NCBI RefSeq assembly: GCF_000306255.2
Contig: NZ_AKWY02000004.1
Span: 124,001 to 188,000, forward strand
Direction of reading: 5' to 3'
DNA length: 64,000 bases
Origin: Leptospira noguchii serovar Panama str. CZ214
GTDB lineage: Bacteria > Spirochaetota > Leptospiria > Leptospirales > Leptospiraceae
Under the pieces are notes generated by a model. It saw nothing but the letters and a program-made list of their open reading frames with translations. It made no database searches and was not told where the DNA came from. Made by a program: the position numbers and the translations under genes. Each line of letters opens with the position of its first letter. Within the stretch, counting starts at the first letter, position 1. Of the stretch, positions 45,156-62,147 are shown in pieces.

Positions 45156-45847
45156 ACATATTAGAAAAAATCAAACAGTATATTGCAGATAACGTATTTA
45201 AAAGAGAAATTGTAAAAAATGTCAAAATACACTTAGCCCCAGAAAACATCCTTACTTTTTCTGATGCTACCTTTTTTAAACTTACTTTAAAAACACATAT
45301 TATATTTCTAATACTCTATATTATAACTAATTTTCTGCTCTCTTTATTTAATTTAAGTTATATAGTTGAGTATACAGAAATTATGCGTGATTACTTAGCA
45401 GAAGGGAAAATTTCGCTATTGATGTATTTGTTAAATGCATTTCCATATAATATTATATTTTTTGCATTTTCTCTAATCGTATTTGAACTTTATTTTAGTA
45501 TCATTTCTTATTTAACCGTTAAGATTTTTGGAGAAGAGGGAGTTAGCTTTCTAAAATGTATATCCTTGGCAATTTCCAGTAACATATATATTCTACTCTC
45601 CTTATTCCCAGTCTTATTTTTATTTACTCTTATGCCGAACTCAGCCAAAAGAGACATTTTTTATATGATTTTGTTTATAGGCTTTGTTAGTATCTTTGTA
45701 ATTGCAGGGATCGTTTTACAAATGATTAGTTTTATTAGAATATCTAAAAAAATATTTAACCAAAATACTGGACGAGCTTTTTTAACTTGGTTCAGTCCTA
45801 TTTTTGTAATTTTTCTATTTCTTGTTTGGATTATGAGAGCATCTTAG
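45152..45847 (+). CDS. Yip1-like polytopic membrane protein
   Basis: A 231-residue inner-membrane protein with five predicted helices after a soluble N-terminus, for example ILTFSDATFFKLTLKTHIIF leading into the first helix. The helix spacing and the internal FELYFSIISYLTVKIFGEEG segment fit the Yip1 family. No catalytic motif is seen. It is the last gene of the export operon, coupled by ATGA to the MORN gene and followed by a terminator-like hairpin. Confidence 0.75.
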   Translation: MNILEKIKQYIADNVFKREIVKNVKIHLAPENILTFSDATFFKLTLKTHIIFLILYIITNFLLSLFNLSYIVEYTEIMRDYLAEGKISLLMYLLNAFPYNIIFFAFSLIVFELYFSIISYLTVKIFGEEGVSFLKCISLAISSNIYILLSLFPVLFLFTLMPNSAKRDIFYMILFIGFVSIFVIAGIVLQMISFIRISKKIFNQNTGRAFLTWFSPIFVIFLFLVWIMRAS

Positions 45848-45887
45848 AGAATTATCCGATGATGATTTTAAAAATAGAAGCCCGTTC

Positions 45888-45928
45888 AAAAACTACAAAT
45901 AAAGAGAGATTCAACTTGTAGTTTTTTT
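45888..45928 (+). terminator. Rho-independent terminator after the export operon
   Basis: AAAAACTACAA (45888-45898) pairs perfectly with TTGTAGTTTTT (45916-45926) over 11 bp around a 17-base loop, and the T-run continues to 45928. It lies 40 bases past the last gene of the operon. The A/T symmetry could also make it work for transcription from the right. Confidence 0.65.
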
Positions 45929-46020
45929 CCAAACTACTTTTAAACGAAAGGTTATGATCTTACCAATAAACATTTTAAAAAGTGGTTTATCTTAAGGAAA
46001 TTGAATTGTGTTTTTATTAG

Positions 46021-46108
46021 TTAACACGAGTTCAGCGTAAGGAATTTATTTTTCTAAAAAAGTTGAGATCTGAACTTTATGGGTCAATTCCTAAAATGTG
46101 GGAACTAC
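46021..46108 (+). repeat. Long dispersed repeat block, copy 1
   Basis: About 85 bases running from TTAACACGAG through GTTGAGATCTGAACTTTATG to AAAATGTGGGAACTACTG. The same order of blocks occurs at 63891-63974 with scattered substitutions. It ends in the GTGGGAACT core. Confidence 0.8.
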
Positions 46109-46652
46109 TGCAATTTAAAAAATAGAAGTTAATAAATCTGTCGTTTTCAAATGCGGGAACTCACACAAGCTCAGGTTTTTCTGTAAAATTATGTGGGAAC
46201 TACTGCAAACTACGATTTCACGAACAAATTCTAAAATTGTAGGAACTCATACTTTTAGAAAATTCTTTCTCAGCCGAACTCACATTAAAATGGCATTTAA
46301 ATTTTGGTGATGGCTGTAAAACAGTGGTTTTGTGCAAAAATTGGATGGGCGATGATTCTTTTGTATTCCATAGTAGTTCCCACAATTTTCAAAGTTTAAC
46401 TGGTAAATCCACGATTTGTAAGAGTTCCCGCAAATTAAGTCACATTATAAATTTTTAAACATTTATTTTTTACGGAAAAATCAGGTTTTTATAAAACGAA
46501 TTTCTCAGTCGGACTCACGTTTTTATTTTCAATTGCTAAAAACAGAATTTAGCCGCAGCAGCCGAACCTGTACACATTGATCGAATCCTATTACAACCTG
46601 ATTCTTTAAGCACCACAATTTAGGTTTTAAAGAAAAGATACGTATCCAAAAA

Positions 46653-47726
<1,074 letters not shown>

Positions 47727-47737
47727 TCATCCTCGTT

Positions 47738-48463
<726 letters not shown>

Positions 48464-48912
48464 GAATTAGAGATTCGACGAAATGCTTCCTATTTTCGAC
48501 GAAAAAAAAAGAATTTTAAAAAAAGTCTTCAAAAAGTGGGACGAATAGAATTTCAACCAACGTTCCCATTTAAGTTAAAAGTTTTCTTAAAACCTTAGTA
48601 TTTTTTAACAACAATCAGAAAAAGAGCACCAGAGGCATAACCAGTGAGAACATAACAATAATTAACGTAGATAGAAAATCTATCTAAAAGTATATTTTCG
48701 ACTCTGAATTACACAACTTAAGTAAAACATTCTTAAGGGCCAAAAATAGTATTCTGAAAAAAACATTTGGATTTCTAAAGCTTTCACTGTAAAAACGGAA
48801 TTGTAGGAACTCAGACAATACAAAGTTTTAAGTAACCCTTTACATCAAGGGCTCCTTCCTTTGATTCACTGTTTTGATTGGCACATTAGTTAGGTTAAGT
48901 TTCGAAAACAAA
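48464..48912. other. Intergenic gap with one repeat core
   Basis: No gene. One copy of the dispersed repeat core (TTGTAGGAACTCAGAC, 48801-48816). A short purine-rich tract near 48500-48535 precedes the HATPase start. Confidence 0.6.
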
Positions 48913-50262
<1,350 letters not shown>

Positions 50263-50265
50263 ATT

Positions 50266-51258
<993 letters not shown>

Positions 51259-51349
51259 AATTCATTCCTTTGCTATATTCAAATTTTATTATTTAATAAC
51301 GACACTATTCTTTCGATTTCTTTTAAAAAGTAAGACCTATTCTTAAATT

Positions 51350-51931
51350 TTAAAGTTTCAAGAATAATTCCTTTCTGGATCGAAAAACATTTTCCAATCC
51401 ATCCAAAGAAGAACGAATTTCTCCGATTTTATCTCGAACTTCCTGAATAGAAAAATTGGAGTTCATTCCAAGGGCTTGAATTTTAGATTCAACTTCTCCG
51501 ACTTCCTTAAACAAAGAAAAATCGAATTCCGCTAACTTTTCTAATTCTTCTCGAGTCGCTTTCAAACCGGTTCCAAGTCCGTTCAATCCATACCCAGCGG
51601 ATTGAATTGTATGAACTAATTTATCGATCAATACGACTGCAATTTCCCCACTTCCAATTAACTCCATTCTTCTTTCCAATACAAAAGTTTCTTCTAATCT
51701 TCGGATCGATTCTTTTAAATAAGAAACCTTAGAAGCTAATTCTTTTCTCAACATAGAATCCGCATTCTGAAATTCGTGATCTTTGAGAGCGTTTGAATAA
51801 AGAGGTAGTTTTTCCATAAAACTACGGATCTTTCCTCTTTCCGATTTGTAGCGAGAAATTAAATTTTGCACGGGCGACTGTGCTATAAATTGACCAATTA
51901 CGTTTTGTCCAGTGGAAGTTTCCTGTTGCAT
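51350..51931 (-). CDS. Coiled-coil protein of unknown function
   Basis: A 193-residue soluble, mostly helical protein with heptad-like stretches (LASKVSYLKESIRRLEETFV, FKEVGEVESKIQALGMN, VRDKIGEIRSSLDGLENVF) and a glycine-rich turn (GYGLNGLGTGL). No signal peptide or membrane segment, no family recognised. It lies 91 bases upstream of the SPFH gene on the same strand, and a functional link with it is possible. Confidence 0.7.
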   Translation of the reverse strand: MQQETSTGQNVIGQFIAQSPVQNLISRYKSERGKIRSFMEKLPLYSNALKDHEFQNADSMLRKELASKVSYLKESIRRLEETFVLERRMELIGSGEIAVVLIDKLVHTIQSAGYGLNGLGTGLKATREELEKLAEFDFSLFKEVGEVESKIQALGMNSNFSIQEVRDKIGEIRSSLDGLENVFRSRKELFLKL

Positions 51932-52188
51932 AACTTATAGTTTTACACGATTAAAAATTAGATCAATGAAAAAACGAACCTTTGATATTTCTAAACATGA
52001 CTATATTTGATTGTAAGATTTTAAATCGTTTATAAAACGTATTTCACTTTAAATCGAAAGCAGATTGACCTTGAAAACAATTACTATAAGTTGACTTTCA
52101 ATTGAAGCAATTTGTTTATTTTATCTATAATCGTTTCCTTTTATAATCAACGTATCAATAACATAAGATTTTCTATTTTTACAAATCA

Positions 52189-53784
<1,596 letters not shown>

Positions 53785-53955
53785 GATATTTTATACTTTT
53801 ATAATTTAGAAAAAAAGAATCTATTTTTTAAATCTATACAAATTTATCATAAGAGCGATACGCTGAATTTCTCAACAAGTTTCATTAAGTAATTATGGCA
53901 TTGAGTTTTTGGGGACAAGTCTGATATAAAATTATATTAAGGATTTAATAAAAAG

Positions 53956-55491
53956 ATGATACAAAAAATCAAAGAACAATGGGCGGTATTGATTCTAATC
54001 ATAGTCGTACCAATTCTACATATTGGAATCGGAACGGAAAATACTTATATCGCCGACTCTGCTTTAAAAGCAATGCAGACAGATTCTTTGATTCAAAACA
54101 ATTTCCAATCCGAAAAAATCAGATACCCTGCAGAAAAATTAGATCCGCTTCACGAAGCATTTTTTCTTCCGGGAACAGGTTTTGCAAAAGAAATCCAAGG
54201 AAAGTTTATTGGACAATATCCAATAGCATTCACTTTTTTTTCATCTTTCTTAAGACTTATAGGCATTACTTGGAAATGGGTTCCTATGCTTTTATCTTTT
54301 TTTATGATCTTTTCTCTTTATTTACTTTCAAAAAGAAAACTAATTAGTCAAAAGACTATTTTACTTGGTTACTTTGCAACAATCCTTTTCGCCTTATGCT
54401 TAGATTTTAGTGAATATTCTATATACTTTCTTTTCAATTCTATAGGATTTTCTTTTTGGCTTCGTTATAGAGATTTGAAAAAATCCAGAGACCTTTACTT
54501 AGCCCTCATTTTCTGTTCTGTTCCTATTTGGTTTCGATTAGAAACATTACTTTTTTTAGGAAGTTTAGTACTTTCTGAAATTATAATGTATCGAAAAAAC
54601 ATAAAAAATTTAATAGAAGGAATAAGTCCTGTGGGAATTCTACTTGGAATTCTTCCAATAATTTTATTTTTCTTTTGGAATCTTTGGGATTATGGACATA
54701 TATTAGGTGTACGATTTATTTTTAACTATGGAATCGAACACACATCTATTCTAGACAGGGTTCATCGTTTTTTTTCAATTATATTCGTAAACTATGTAAA
54801 TGGAGCTCCAAAATTCGGACTATTTTTCTGTTCTTCATTCTTATTACTTCCAGTTATATATTATGTTTTTTTTAAAAATGAAAAAAACGAAAAAATCAAC
54901 TTTCTGCTTTTGGTAATCGCCATAAATACAATAATGGTAGGAGTCTTAGCACCTAACGATGGTATTACGATAACAGGAAGATACCTTATACTTACAATCA
55001 TACCTCTATTGATTCTTTGGGAAATATGGAATCCTCAAATTTCCAAAAACTGGAAAACTATTTCTGTAGTTTTAATTATTTTTTCCTTTTTGATCTCTGG
55101 TCTAATTTTAGCGATTATGCAACATGCGATTAAACAGGAAAAAATATATAGAAATTTTTATGCACAGAATCAAAGTTCTGTTTGGATTTTTACGGACCCA
55201 CTTCTATGCGGACAAGCCGGATCGGATCATCTTTCTAAAAACATTCTATGTATTAATCCAAAAACAAATCTGGATCGAATTGTAAAAAACCTTGTAGCAG
55301 AACCTTCGGTTTCTTCTTTGACTTTATTTGAAATGAATGAAAAAGAATTTAAAAAATTTGAATATAAAATACCTATGATTTTACCTTTCGAATCAAAATC
55401 CCTTTTAATTAATAAATTGGATTTAAACTTTAGGAAAGAAAAACCCTTAGAATACAAAGGAATAGTTTCAACTCGTTATTATAAACCTTAA
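53956..55491 (+). CDS. Polytopic putative glycosyltransferase, paralogue 2
   Basis: A 511-residue paralogue with the same topology. Matching motifs are IADSALKAMQTDSL in the first loop (Asp after the first helix), LDPLHEAFF, IWFRLETLLF, GVRFIFNYG and APNDGITITGRYLI. AAGGAT precedes the ATG by about 10 bases. It is more diverged in the C-terminal tail, which keeps a CGQAGSDHLS-type segment also seen in the third gene as a Ser/Asn version. A GT-C type fold is inferred from topology and the loop acids. Confidence 0.8.
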   Translation: MIQKIKEQWAVLILIIVVPILHIGIGTENTYIADSALKAMQTDSLIQNNFQSEKIRYPAEKLDPLHEAFFLPGTGFAKEIQGKFIGQYPIAFTFFSSFLRLIGITWKWVPMLLSFFMIFSLYLLSKRKLISQKTILLGYFATILFALCLDFSEYSIYFLFNSIGFSFWLRYRDLKKSRDLYLALIFCSVPIWFRLETLLFLGSLVLSEIIMYRKNIKNLIEGISPVGILLGILPIILFFFWNLWDYGHILGVRFIFNYGIEHTSILDRVHRFFSIIFVNYVNGAPKFGLFFCSSFLLLPVIYYVFFKNEKNEKINFLLLVIAINTIMVGVLAPNDGITITGRYLILTIIPLLILWEIWNPQISKNWKTISVVLIIFSFLISGLILAIMQHAIKQEKIYRNFYAQNQSSVWIFTDPLLCGQAGSDHLSKNILCINPKTNLDRIVKNLVAEPSVSSLTLFEMNEKEFKKFEYKIPMILPFESKSLLINKLDLNFRKEKPLEYKGIVSTRYYKP

Positions 55492-55941
55492 CTTTTTTCC
55501 ATCATTAGAATTGTTGAAAATTTAATTCTCCATCTATTCTGTTTTATAGAATTGGTCAATTGGAGCAATTTTATTTGTTTGAACTATAAAATTTTCAACA
55601 ACTCAATTAAAAAACAGAAGAAAACCATATCTTTAAAAAATTCTGTTTTTTGAATATACTTCTTAAAAATACAAATAAAAATTAGACTTCGCCGTTATAA
55701 TTCATTCTTTTCGGAGAAGATTTGTAGTGAGTGAGACTGAATTCACAAAATACAATATTTCATCTCTTTTTAAAAGAATTTATGAATATTTTATAACAAA
55801 ATTGTATCCTTTGAAACTTGACATCGATCAAAATTGTATTAAAACGCCAATGATCACTTAATGTTTATATGTTTTATTGGCACTGAATTCGGTTCAGCCA
55901 AGTAGGTAAGAATGTTAGAAAAAGTTCTAATTCTATAAACG
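55492..55941. other. Gap carrying a MITE-like copy
   Basis: No gene. A reverse-oriented MITE-like element occupies 55508-55604. The rest is AT-rich leader sequence for the third glycosyltransferase gene. Confidence 0.65.
55508..55604 (-). mobile_element. MITE-like element, copy 2 (reverse)
   Basis: A 97-bp unit. The left end GAATTGTTGAAAATTTAATT and right end AAAATTTTCAACAACTC are inverted repeats. TA precedes it at 55506-55507, and AA instead of TA follows. Read on the minus strand, its interior (TTGACC, TATAAAACAG, GAGAATTAA) matches the copy at 60704-60802. Confidence 0.75.
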
Positions 55942-57540
55942 ATGAAACTTAAAAACTTGTTCTTAAAACATTCAATTCAATCTCTACTTTTAATTTTTTC
56001 AATGGGATTTATTTTTTATACAACGTATTATACAATACCTAAATTCTCTTTTGCTTCCGATAGTCTTGTTAAAGTTTTACAGACAAAAGGTTGGATCGAA
56101 TCGAATTTTCAGTCTCAAGAGATTTATTATTTAGGAAAAAGATTAGACCCTGATTTTAATTTTTTATTGGTTCAAACGATTAATTCCACAAAAGGAGAAA
56201 AAATTGGACCGTTTCCATTTACAAACACTTTGATCACTACACCTTTTGTTTGGATTGGACATCCAGAATGGATTTTATATTTATCTACATTTTTTTTTGG
56301 TTTGTACTTAATCGTTTTATATACAATTTCAAAAAAGTGGATCATACCAATTATTGCAATGATTTCGACTCCTTTATTTCATCACTTTATCTCTTTTTCA
56401 GACGTTTCCGTTGCTGCTACATTAGTTTTGTTAGGAATTCTAATTCTACAAAATAGTAAATTGCTCTTTTCAAAAAATCACTCTGCGTACGTTTTTCTTT
56501 CTGGAGTTTTATTGGGTATAGCTTGTTGGTATAGACAAGAAGTGTTTGTGTTAACTTTGTGTTTAATTTTCTCCACATTTACAATTAAAATTTTTTCAGA
56601 AAGAAAAGAACTAATTAAAGAATCGAGACAAATTTTACTGTTTTTAAGTGGTTTTTTACTAGTCTTTAGTATATTTGTACTTTATAATTTTTTAAATTAC
56701 GGATTTTTATTTGGCCCCCGTATCATTTTGAATAAAACAATTACAAGTTTTGATCTAGAAAACAAGGTTTCGGACATTCAAAGTCTACTTTTTTCTGGAA
56801 AAGGGCGTTTGGGATTTTTAGGATATTCTCCCTGGTATTTTTTTATCGTTTTGTTTTTTATATACAAATGGAAAAAAACAAGTCAATACGTTAAAATTTG
56901 GATACTCACTTTTGTTTCGAATTTAGTTTTAGTCAGTATATTTACTCCCAACAATTCTAATATAGATTGGGGGTCACGGTATTTGACCTGTAGCGTTTTT
57001 ATTCCACTTTTACTTTTAAATGAAATCAAAATTTCGAAGAACACTTTCTGGTTTTTTCAAAAAAAATCGAAATTAAAAAAAACCTATAAAAACGAAACAA
57101 ATCTTATTAAGGTTAAAAATATAAGAATAAAAGAAAATTATAAAAAAATAATGTTATTTGGATTTTTAATTTTGATTTTATATTCGATCAGTGTTAATTT
57201 TAAAATGATCCAATTAATGAGAAAAATTTCAATTCAACTTTCCGAAATTCAGTCAGAAATCCCTTGGGATAATTCTAAAATTTTCATCACGTCAAAAAAC
57301 AGCATTGCTAACACGTTTGGACTCAATTATCTTTCTCAAACAATTCTCCTAATCAAAAAACCGAAGGATTTAATACAAATATTACAATCACATCCTAATG
57401 AAAAGTTTATTTTAATTGAGAATAAATCGGATAAACCTTGGTCAGAATCTATTAGAAATGAATTTGCCAATAAACTAAAAATCACTATAATTAAATATCC
57501 TAAAGTACATTTGCGTTTCACAGAAATAGAATCCCACTAA
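55942..57540 (+). CDS. Polytopic putative glycosyltransferase, paralogue 3
   Basis: A 532-residue paralogue of the two preceding genes. Shared motifs: FASDSLVKVLQTKGWIESNF, LDPDFNF, ACWYRQEVFV, GPRIILNK and TPNNSNIDWGSRYLT. About eleven hydrophobic helices. A Lys-rich cytoplasmic-type loop near residues 370-400 is unique to this copy. GT-C type membrane glycosyltransferase is the best description. Donor and acceptor are unknown. It is the closest upstream gene to lepB (33-48 bases). Confidence 0.8.
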   Translation: MKLKNLFLKHSIQSLLLIFSMGFIFYTTYYTIPKFSFASDSLVKVLQTKGWIESNFQSQEIYYLGKRLDPDFNFLLVQTINSTKGEKIGPFPFTNTLITTPFVWIGHPEWILYLSTFFFGLYLIVLYTISKKWIIPIIAMISTPLFHHFISFSDVSVAATLVLLGILILQNSKLLFSKNHSAYVFLSGVLLGIACWYRQEVFVLTLCLIFSTFTIKIFSERKELIKESRQILLFLSGFLLVFSIFVLYNFLNYGFLFGPRIILNKTITSFDLENKVSDIQSLLFSGKGRLGFLGYSPWYFFIVLFFIYKWKKTSQYVKIWILTFVSNLVLVSIFTPNNSNIDWGSRYLTCSVFIPLLLLNEIKISKNTFWFFQKKSKLKKTYKNETNLIKVKNIRIKENYKKIMLFGFLILILYSISVNFKMIQLMRKISIQLSEIQSEIPWDNSKIFITSKNSIANTFGLNYLSQTILLIKKPKDLIQILQSHPNEKFILIENKSDKPWSESIRNEFANKLKITIIKYPKVHLRFTEIESH

Positions 57541-57588
57541 AAGATTTGCCACATTCAAGAAGATTTCTAAACATTGTCTTACGTTCTT

Positions 57589-58170
57589 ATGAAAAGTATC
57601 ATAATGCAAAAGAATACTAGAAAGTATCTACGCGTTATTCTTCCAATATTTCTCTCTTTATTTACAATTCTTTTAATACGAATTTTTTTATTTCAAATTT
57701 ACTTCATCTCAGGTTATTCTATGGCTCCTTCTTATAAGGAAGGGGATTTAATCTTAGTTACTAAATTCGGATTTCCGACCCGTATTGGAAAATGGGAAAT
57801 ATCTTTTGTTGAAAGTAAAGTAGATCGTTTTGAGGTTCTAGTTCTGGATGGACTTGAAGAAGAACTAAGTTTAAAAAGAGTTGTAGGATTACCAGGCGAT
57901 TATTTTCGTTTCGAAAACGATCGGATTCTAATCAACGATTCTCCACTACACGAAACATTTTTAAAACCTGGATTTAAAACTATCGCACCTTCTCTTTCTA
58001 TGATTCCTATGGCTGCAGCTAAAGGAAATGTTCCAATTGGGGACACTGGCCGAATTCCCCCAGGCTATTTTTTAATGTTAGGTGATAATCGAGAAAACTC
58101 AACAGATTCTAGGAACTACGGTTTAGTCCCATTTCAAAAACTAAGAGGTAAGGTTTGGATTTTTTTATAA
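57589..58170 (+). CDS. lepB: Signal peptidase I
   Basis: A 193-residue S26 signal peptidase cleaving signal peptides at the outer face of the inner membrane. One N-terminal membrane helix (ILPIFLSLFTILLIRIFLF) is followed by the box with nucleophile Ser44 (SGYSMAPS), the general base Lys96 in LKRVVGLPGD and the conserved GDNRENSTDSRNYG box. I use the ATG at 57589. A TTG at 57574 and an ATG at 57604 are alternatives, and no clear ribosome site decides. It follows three glycosyltransferase genes, possibly as one transcript. Confidence 0.9.
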   Translation: MKSIIMQKNTRKYLRVILPIFLSLFTILLIRIFLFQIYFISGYSMAPSYKEGDLILVTKFGFPTRIGKWEISFVESKVDRFEVLVLDGLEEELSLKRVVGLPGDYFRFENDRILINDSPLHETFLKPGFKTIAPSLSMIPMAAAKGNVPIGDTGRIPPGYFLMLGDNRENSTDSRNYGLVPFQKLRGKVWIFL

Positions 58171-58456
58171 TTCCTAAATTGAAAAAAAATAATCAATTTT
58201 GAATATTCTAAATAAAATATATTCAAAAAAGTTTTTTGCATTGAGTATCTATTTGTTTTGTAGCAAAGCCTTGTTTCAGGGTAAAATATATATAATAGAG
58301 TTACTGAAAAATTAAAATTCTTCGCAAAAAGCTAAAGCGATAAAATTTATTTCGATACATAGTTTTTATTTTAAGAGATACAAAAAACTTTCGACAATTC
58401 TGTTTTACTAACATATAAAACATTTTTTAAATATCATAATATTCGATTCTATAAAT

Positions 58457-59122
<666 letters not shown>

Positions 59123-59253
59123 TTGATTCTCTTCCTAAGTAGTGTAATCCAAGTTAACGCTTGATGAAATGATTTTTTTATTCATCCGACTATTCCTTTT
59201 GTTTTTTTATGATTCGCCGACAAATAAAACAGATATTACTTCGGTGGAATTTC

Positions 59254-59925
<672 letters not shown>

Positions 59926-60282
59926 AGTTTAAAATCGATCCTACTGGTTCTTAGTCATTACTTAAACTATACAATACACAGGTTTTGTAATAAACGTTTC
60001 CGGTATTTAATTTTATGTGTAATTTTAATTTTGAAGAAAATTTATCTTTTAGATAAAAAATGATACGAGTTCACATAATTATCAGTAAAATTTTAGAAAT
60101 ATATTGAAAAGAAATTAGAAAATTTTTAAGATAAAATTTGATTTAAAAATTCTCAATAAACCATTATAGAATAGATTCTTAATTTCTTTAATGATTTATT
60201 ACCGATCTCTATAAATCAAGTACCAGAAATTTTAGACATAAAAAGACTATTTGAATATAAAATATTATTTATTTATAATATA

Positions 60283-60379
60283 TTTTTTGAAAAATCCCAT
60301 AGTAGCTATTAACAAAACTGCTTCAATTGACCGTTTTCATGAAACATGGGCTAAGTGGCGATTCATTTTTCAACAACTC
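60283..60379 (+). mobile_element. MITE-like element, copy 3
   Basis: A 97-bp unit ending TTTTTCAACAACTC followed by TA (60380-60381). The left end (TTTTTTGAAAAATCCCATAG) is a degraded inverted repeat. The interior AACAAAACTGCTTCAATTGA matches the copy at 60704-60802. Confidence 0.75.
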
Positions 60380-60703
60380 TATTATACAGTTCTAAGTAAA
60401 ATAAAAACTCCATTCAGAAATTAGATGGAATGATTATTCTTTTTGAATTTATAGAAGTTCCCTATAAAAAAAATAAATCATTTCAAAAAACTAAAAAAGT
60501 TAATCAAAAACCAGCTCCAAAATTGTCCAATGTAAAAACTTTTACGAAAACTATAACACTAAAAAGTTGTATGTTACAAAATCTATGGAAACTTTCGTAC
60601 GTATTAACGAGAATTCAAATAAGATCAATCGTACTGATGACTATGTAACAGATTACCTAATATTTTGCACTTAAACATGCTTTTGCGATAAAGGTTTACA
60701 GTA

Positions 60704-60802
60704 GAGTTGTTGAAAAATTCCATAGTGCAGATTAACAAAATAGCTGCAATCGACCGTTTCCATAAAACAGAAACAGACAGAGAATTAATTTTTCAACAAT
60801 TC
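60704..60802 (+). mobile_element. MITE-like element, copy 4 (best preserved)
   Basis: A 99-bp unit with 16-base terminal inverted repeats GAGTTGTTGAAAAATT and AATTTTTCAACAATTC (one mismatch), flanked by TA on both sides (60702-60703 and 60803-60804). No coding capacity. TA flanks are typical of IS630/Tc1-mariner-type insertion, which is established for those families. Assignment here is inference. Confidence 0.8.
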
Positions 60803-60865
60803 TAGTATTTAGTCTACAGAAATCAATAATATAAAAAATTTTAAAATATTCTAATATTCTAAATA

Positions 60866-61222
60866 TCACGTAAATGTATAAGCCCAATAGATCAATAAAA
60901 GTTGCAACGGAAGTCTTAAAAATAAAACCCATTTAGGAGGATCGACTTTTCTTCTGGATTGATAGTGATAGAAATTGGCAGGGAACACGGCAATCAAAAG
61001 AAGAATTATTCCCCAAGCTCCGATCGGTCTAGTATCAGAGAGAGTTAACATAGCCCCGAGTCCAATTTCAATTAAACCACTTAGATAAACCACGAACTTA
61101 GGATAAGGAATATAAGGTGGCATAATTCTTAAATAAAATTTAGGCAATATAAAATGAAGAACCCCTGCAGAGATATAAAAGGCCGTCATAAAATATAAAC
61201 TGATAACTTTTAAGTCAGACAT
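60866..61222 (-). CDS. DoxX-like small membrane protein
   Basis: A 118-residue protein with four hydrophobic helices and the DoxX-family pattern YFMTAFYISAGVLHFILPKF, PYPKFVVYLSGLIEIGLGAM, IGAWGIILLLIAVFPANFYH and PLQLLLIYWAY. The HF/ANFYH histidines are typical. Function of these proteins is poorly known (redox or membrane stress proposals). RBS AAGGAA precedes the ATG. The gene stands alone between repeat-rich gaps. Confidence 0.85.
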   Translation of the reverse strand: MSDLKVISLYFMTAFYISAGVLHFILPKFYLRIMPPYIPYPKFVVYLSGLIEIGLGAMLTLSDTRPIGAWGIILLLIAVFPANFYHYQSRRKVDPPKWVLFLRLPLQLLLIYWAYTFT

Positions 61223-61751
61223 AAAAATTTTCCTTTTTTAATTTAGAATTTGTTGCAAAACCTCACAAAAAATCATGAATGTGAAACTTAAGTCGTGCTC
61301 AACCAAAAAAATAGTCTTTCTCGTAAATTACGTTTCTTAAGTAATTTATAAACTTTTGAACAATAAAGTTGTCAAAAAAATCCATATCTACTCTCAATAA
61401 AAAGTCGTTTCACTGATTCCTACAGAATAGAGTATCCAAAATCTTGCCTCTAAACGGAAATCTATTTCAAAATTTATAATACTCTTTATATAATTCTGAG
61501 TAATCAAAGAAGATTTATTTTTCAATAACTCTAATGTTCAAAACTTAGTAGTTCCACATTTTTAGGCCTTTATACAAACTCTAATTCCAGAACTTTCATA
61601 TTCTTTCGAAAGAGAATCGAAACTTATTTTTACACTTTTTAAAGTTTTAAGACAAGTTAAAAATAAAACAATCAGTCGTCTTAAAAATATTTTTGAACGT
61701 TAGGAATCTTTTAAAAACCAGTGGAATAAACTTACTCAATTCATCGAAAAC
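61223..61751. other. Gap with a longer MITE-like element
   Basis: No gene. It carries a TA-flanked 166-bp element at 61366-61531 and one dispersed-repeat core (TTAGTAGTTCCACATTTTT, 61546-61564). Confidence 0.55.
61366..61531 (+). mobile_element. Possible longer MITE-like element
   Basis: AAGTTGTCAAAAAAATCCAT at the left and TTTATTTTTCAATAACTC at the right are inverted and flanked by TA (61364-61365, 61532-61533). The ends match the roughly 97-99-bp family, but the interior is longer and divergent, so this is a weaker member. Confidence 0.45.
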
Positions 61752-62147
61752 TTAATTTTTACGATTCTTCTGGATTGGCTTTGAAGAATTATTTTTCTTA
61801 TTCACAATTTCTTCCCATTTCTCTTTTAACCAAACTCTAGATTCAACTATTTTGCCATCTGCAAATTTTACGAAATAAGGTTTTCCAGATACGCTAGATT
61901 TGGAACCTATATGATCTATAAATTCCTGAATTGTATGAATTTTTCCATCAACTGCTTTTAACTTTCTTTCCATGTGCTCCCTAGCTTCCTTAGGATCGTG
62001 TTCAGAACCGTTTCGAATGAATTTACATCCACAGGATTCAAGAACGTCCATCAGAGAATTTAAATCGTTTTTAAAATTAAAATCATTTTCAGAGACGATG
62101 GATACACAAAACAGAAAAATAGATAAAAATATAAACTTCCTAATCAT
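61752..62147 (-). CDS. DUF5329-like exported protein
   Basis: A 131-residue protein with a signal peptide (FIFLSIFLFCVSIVS). The mature part has CKFIRNGSEHDPKEAREHME, IQEFIDHIGSKSSVSGKPYF and a WLKEKWEEIV tail, a pattern I associate with the DUF5329 family. Function unknown. Two Cys (CGC) near residue 40 may form a disulfide. RBS AAAGGA precedes the ATG. Confidence 0.8.
   Translation of the reverse strand: MIRKFIFLSIFLFCVSIVSENDFNFKNDLNSLMDVLESCGCKFIRNGSEHDPKEAREHMERKLKAVDGKIHTIQEFIDHIGSKSSVSGKPYFVKFADGKIVESRVWLKEKWEEIVNKKNNSSKPIQKNRKN

Larger units (their letters stand above)
45848..46652. other. Repeat-rich gap between convergent genes
   Basis: No gene. After the terminator hairpin it carries six core copies of the GTGGGAACT repeat in mixed orientation (46093, 46151, 46191, 46235, 46371, 46417) and a longer block at 46021-46108 that recurs at 63891-63974. 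CTCAGCCGAACTCAC (46271) and CTCAGTCGGACTCAC (46504) are also related. Confidence 0.75.
59926..60865. other. Long gap with two MITE-like elements
   Basis: No convincing gene. A 72-codon plus frame at 60430-60648 has no family or ribosome site. It holds MITE-like copies at 60283-60379 and 60704-60802, and a dispersed-repeat copy at 60656-60700 joined to the second MITE's left end. Confidence 0.65.

Noticed and set aside
60430..60648. 72-codon plus-strand frame in a gap
   Set aside because: Lys-rich, no ribosome site, no recognisable domain, lies between MITE-like copies.
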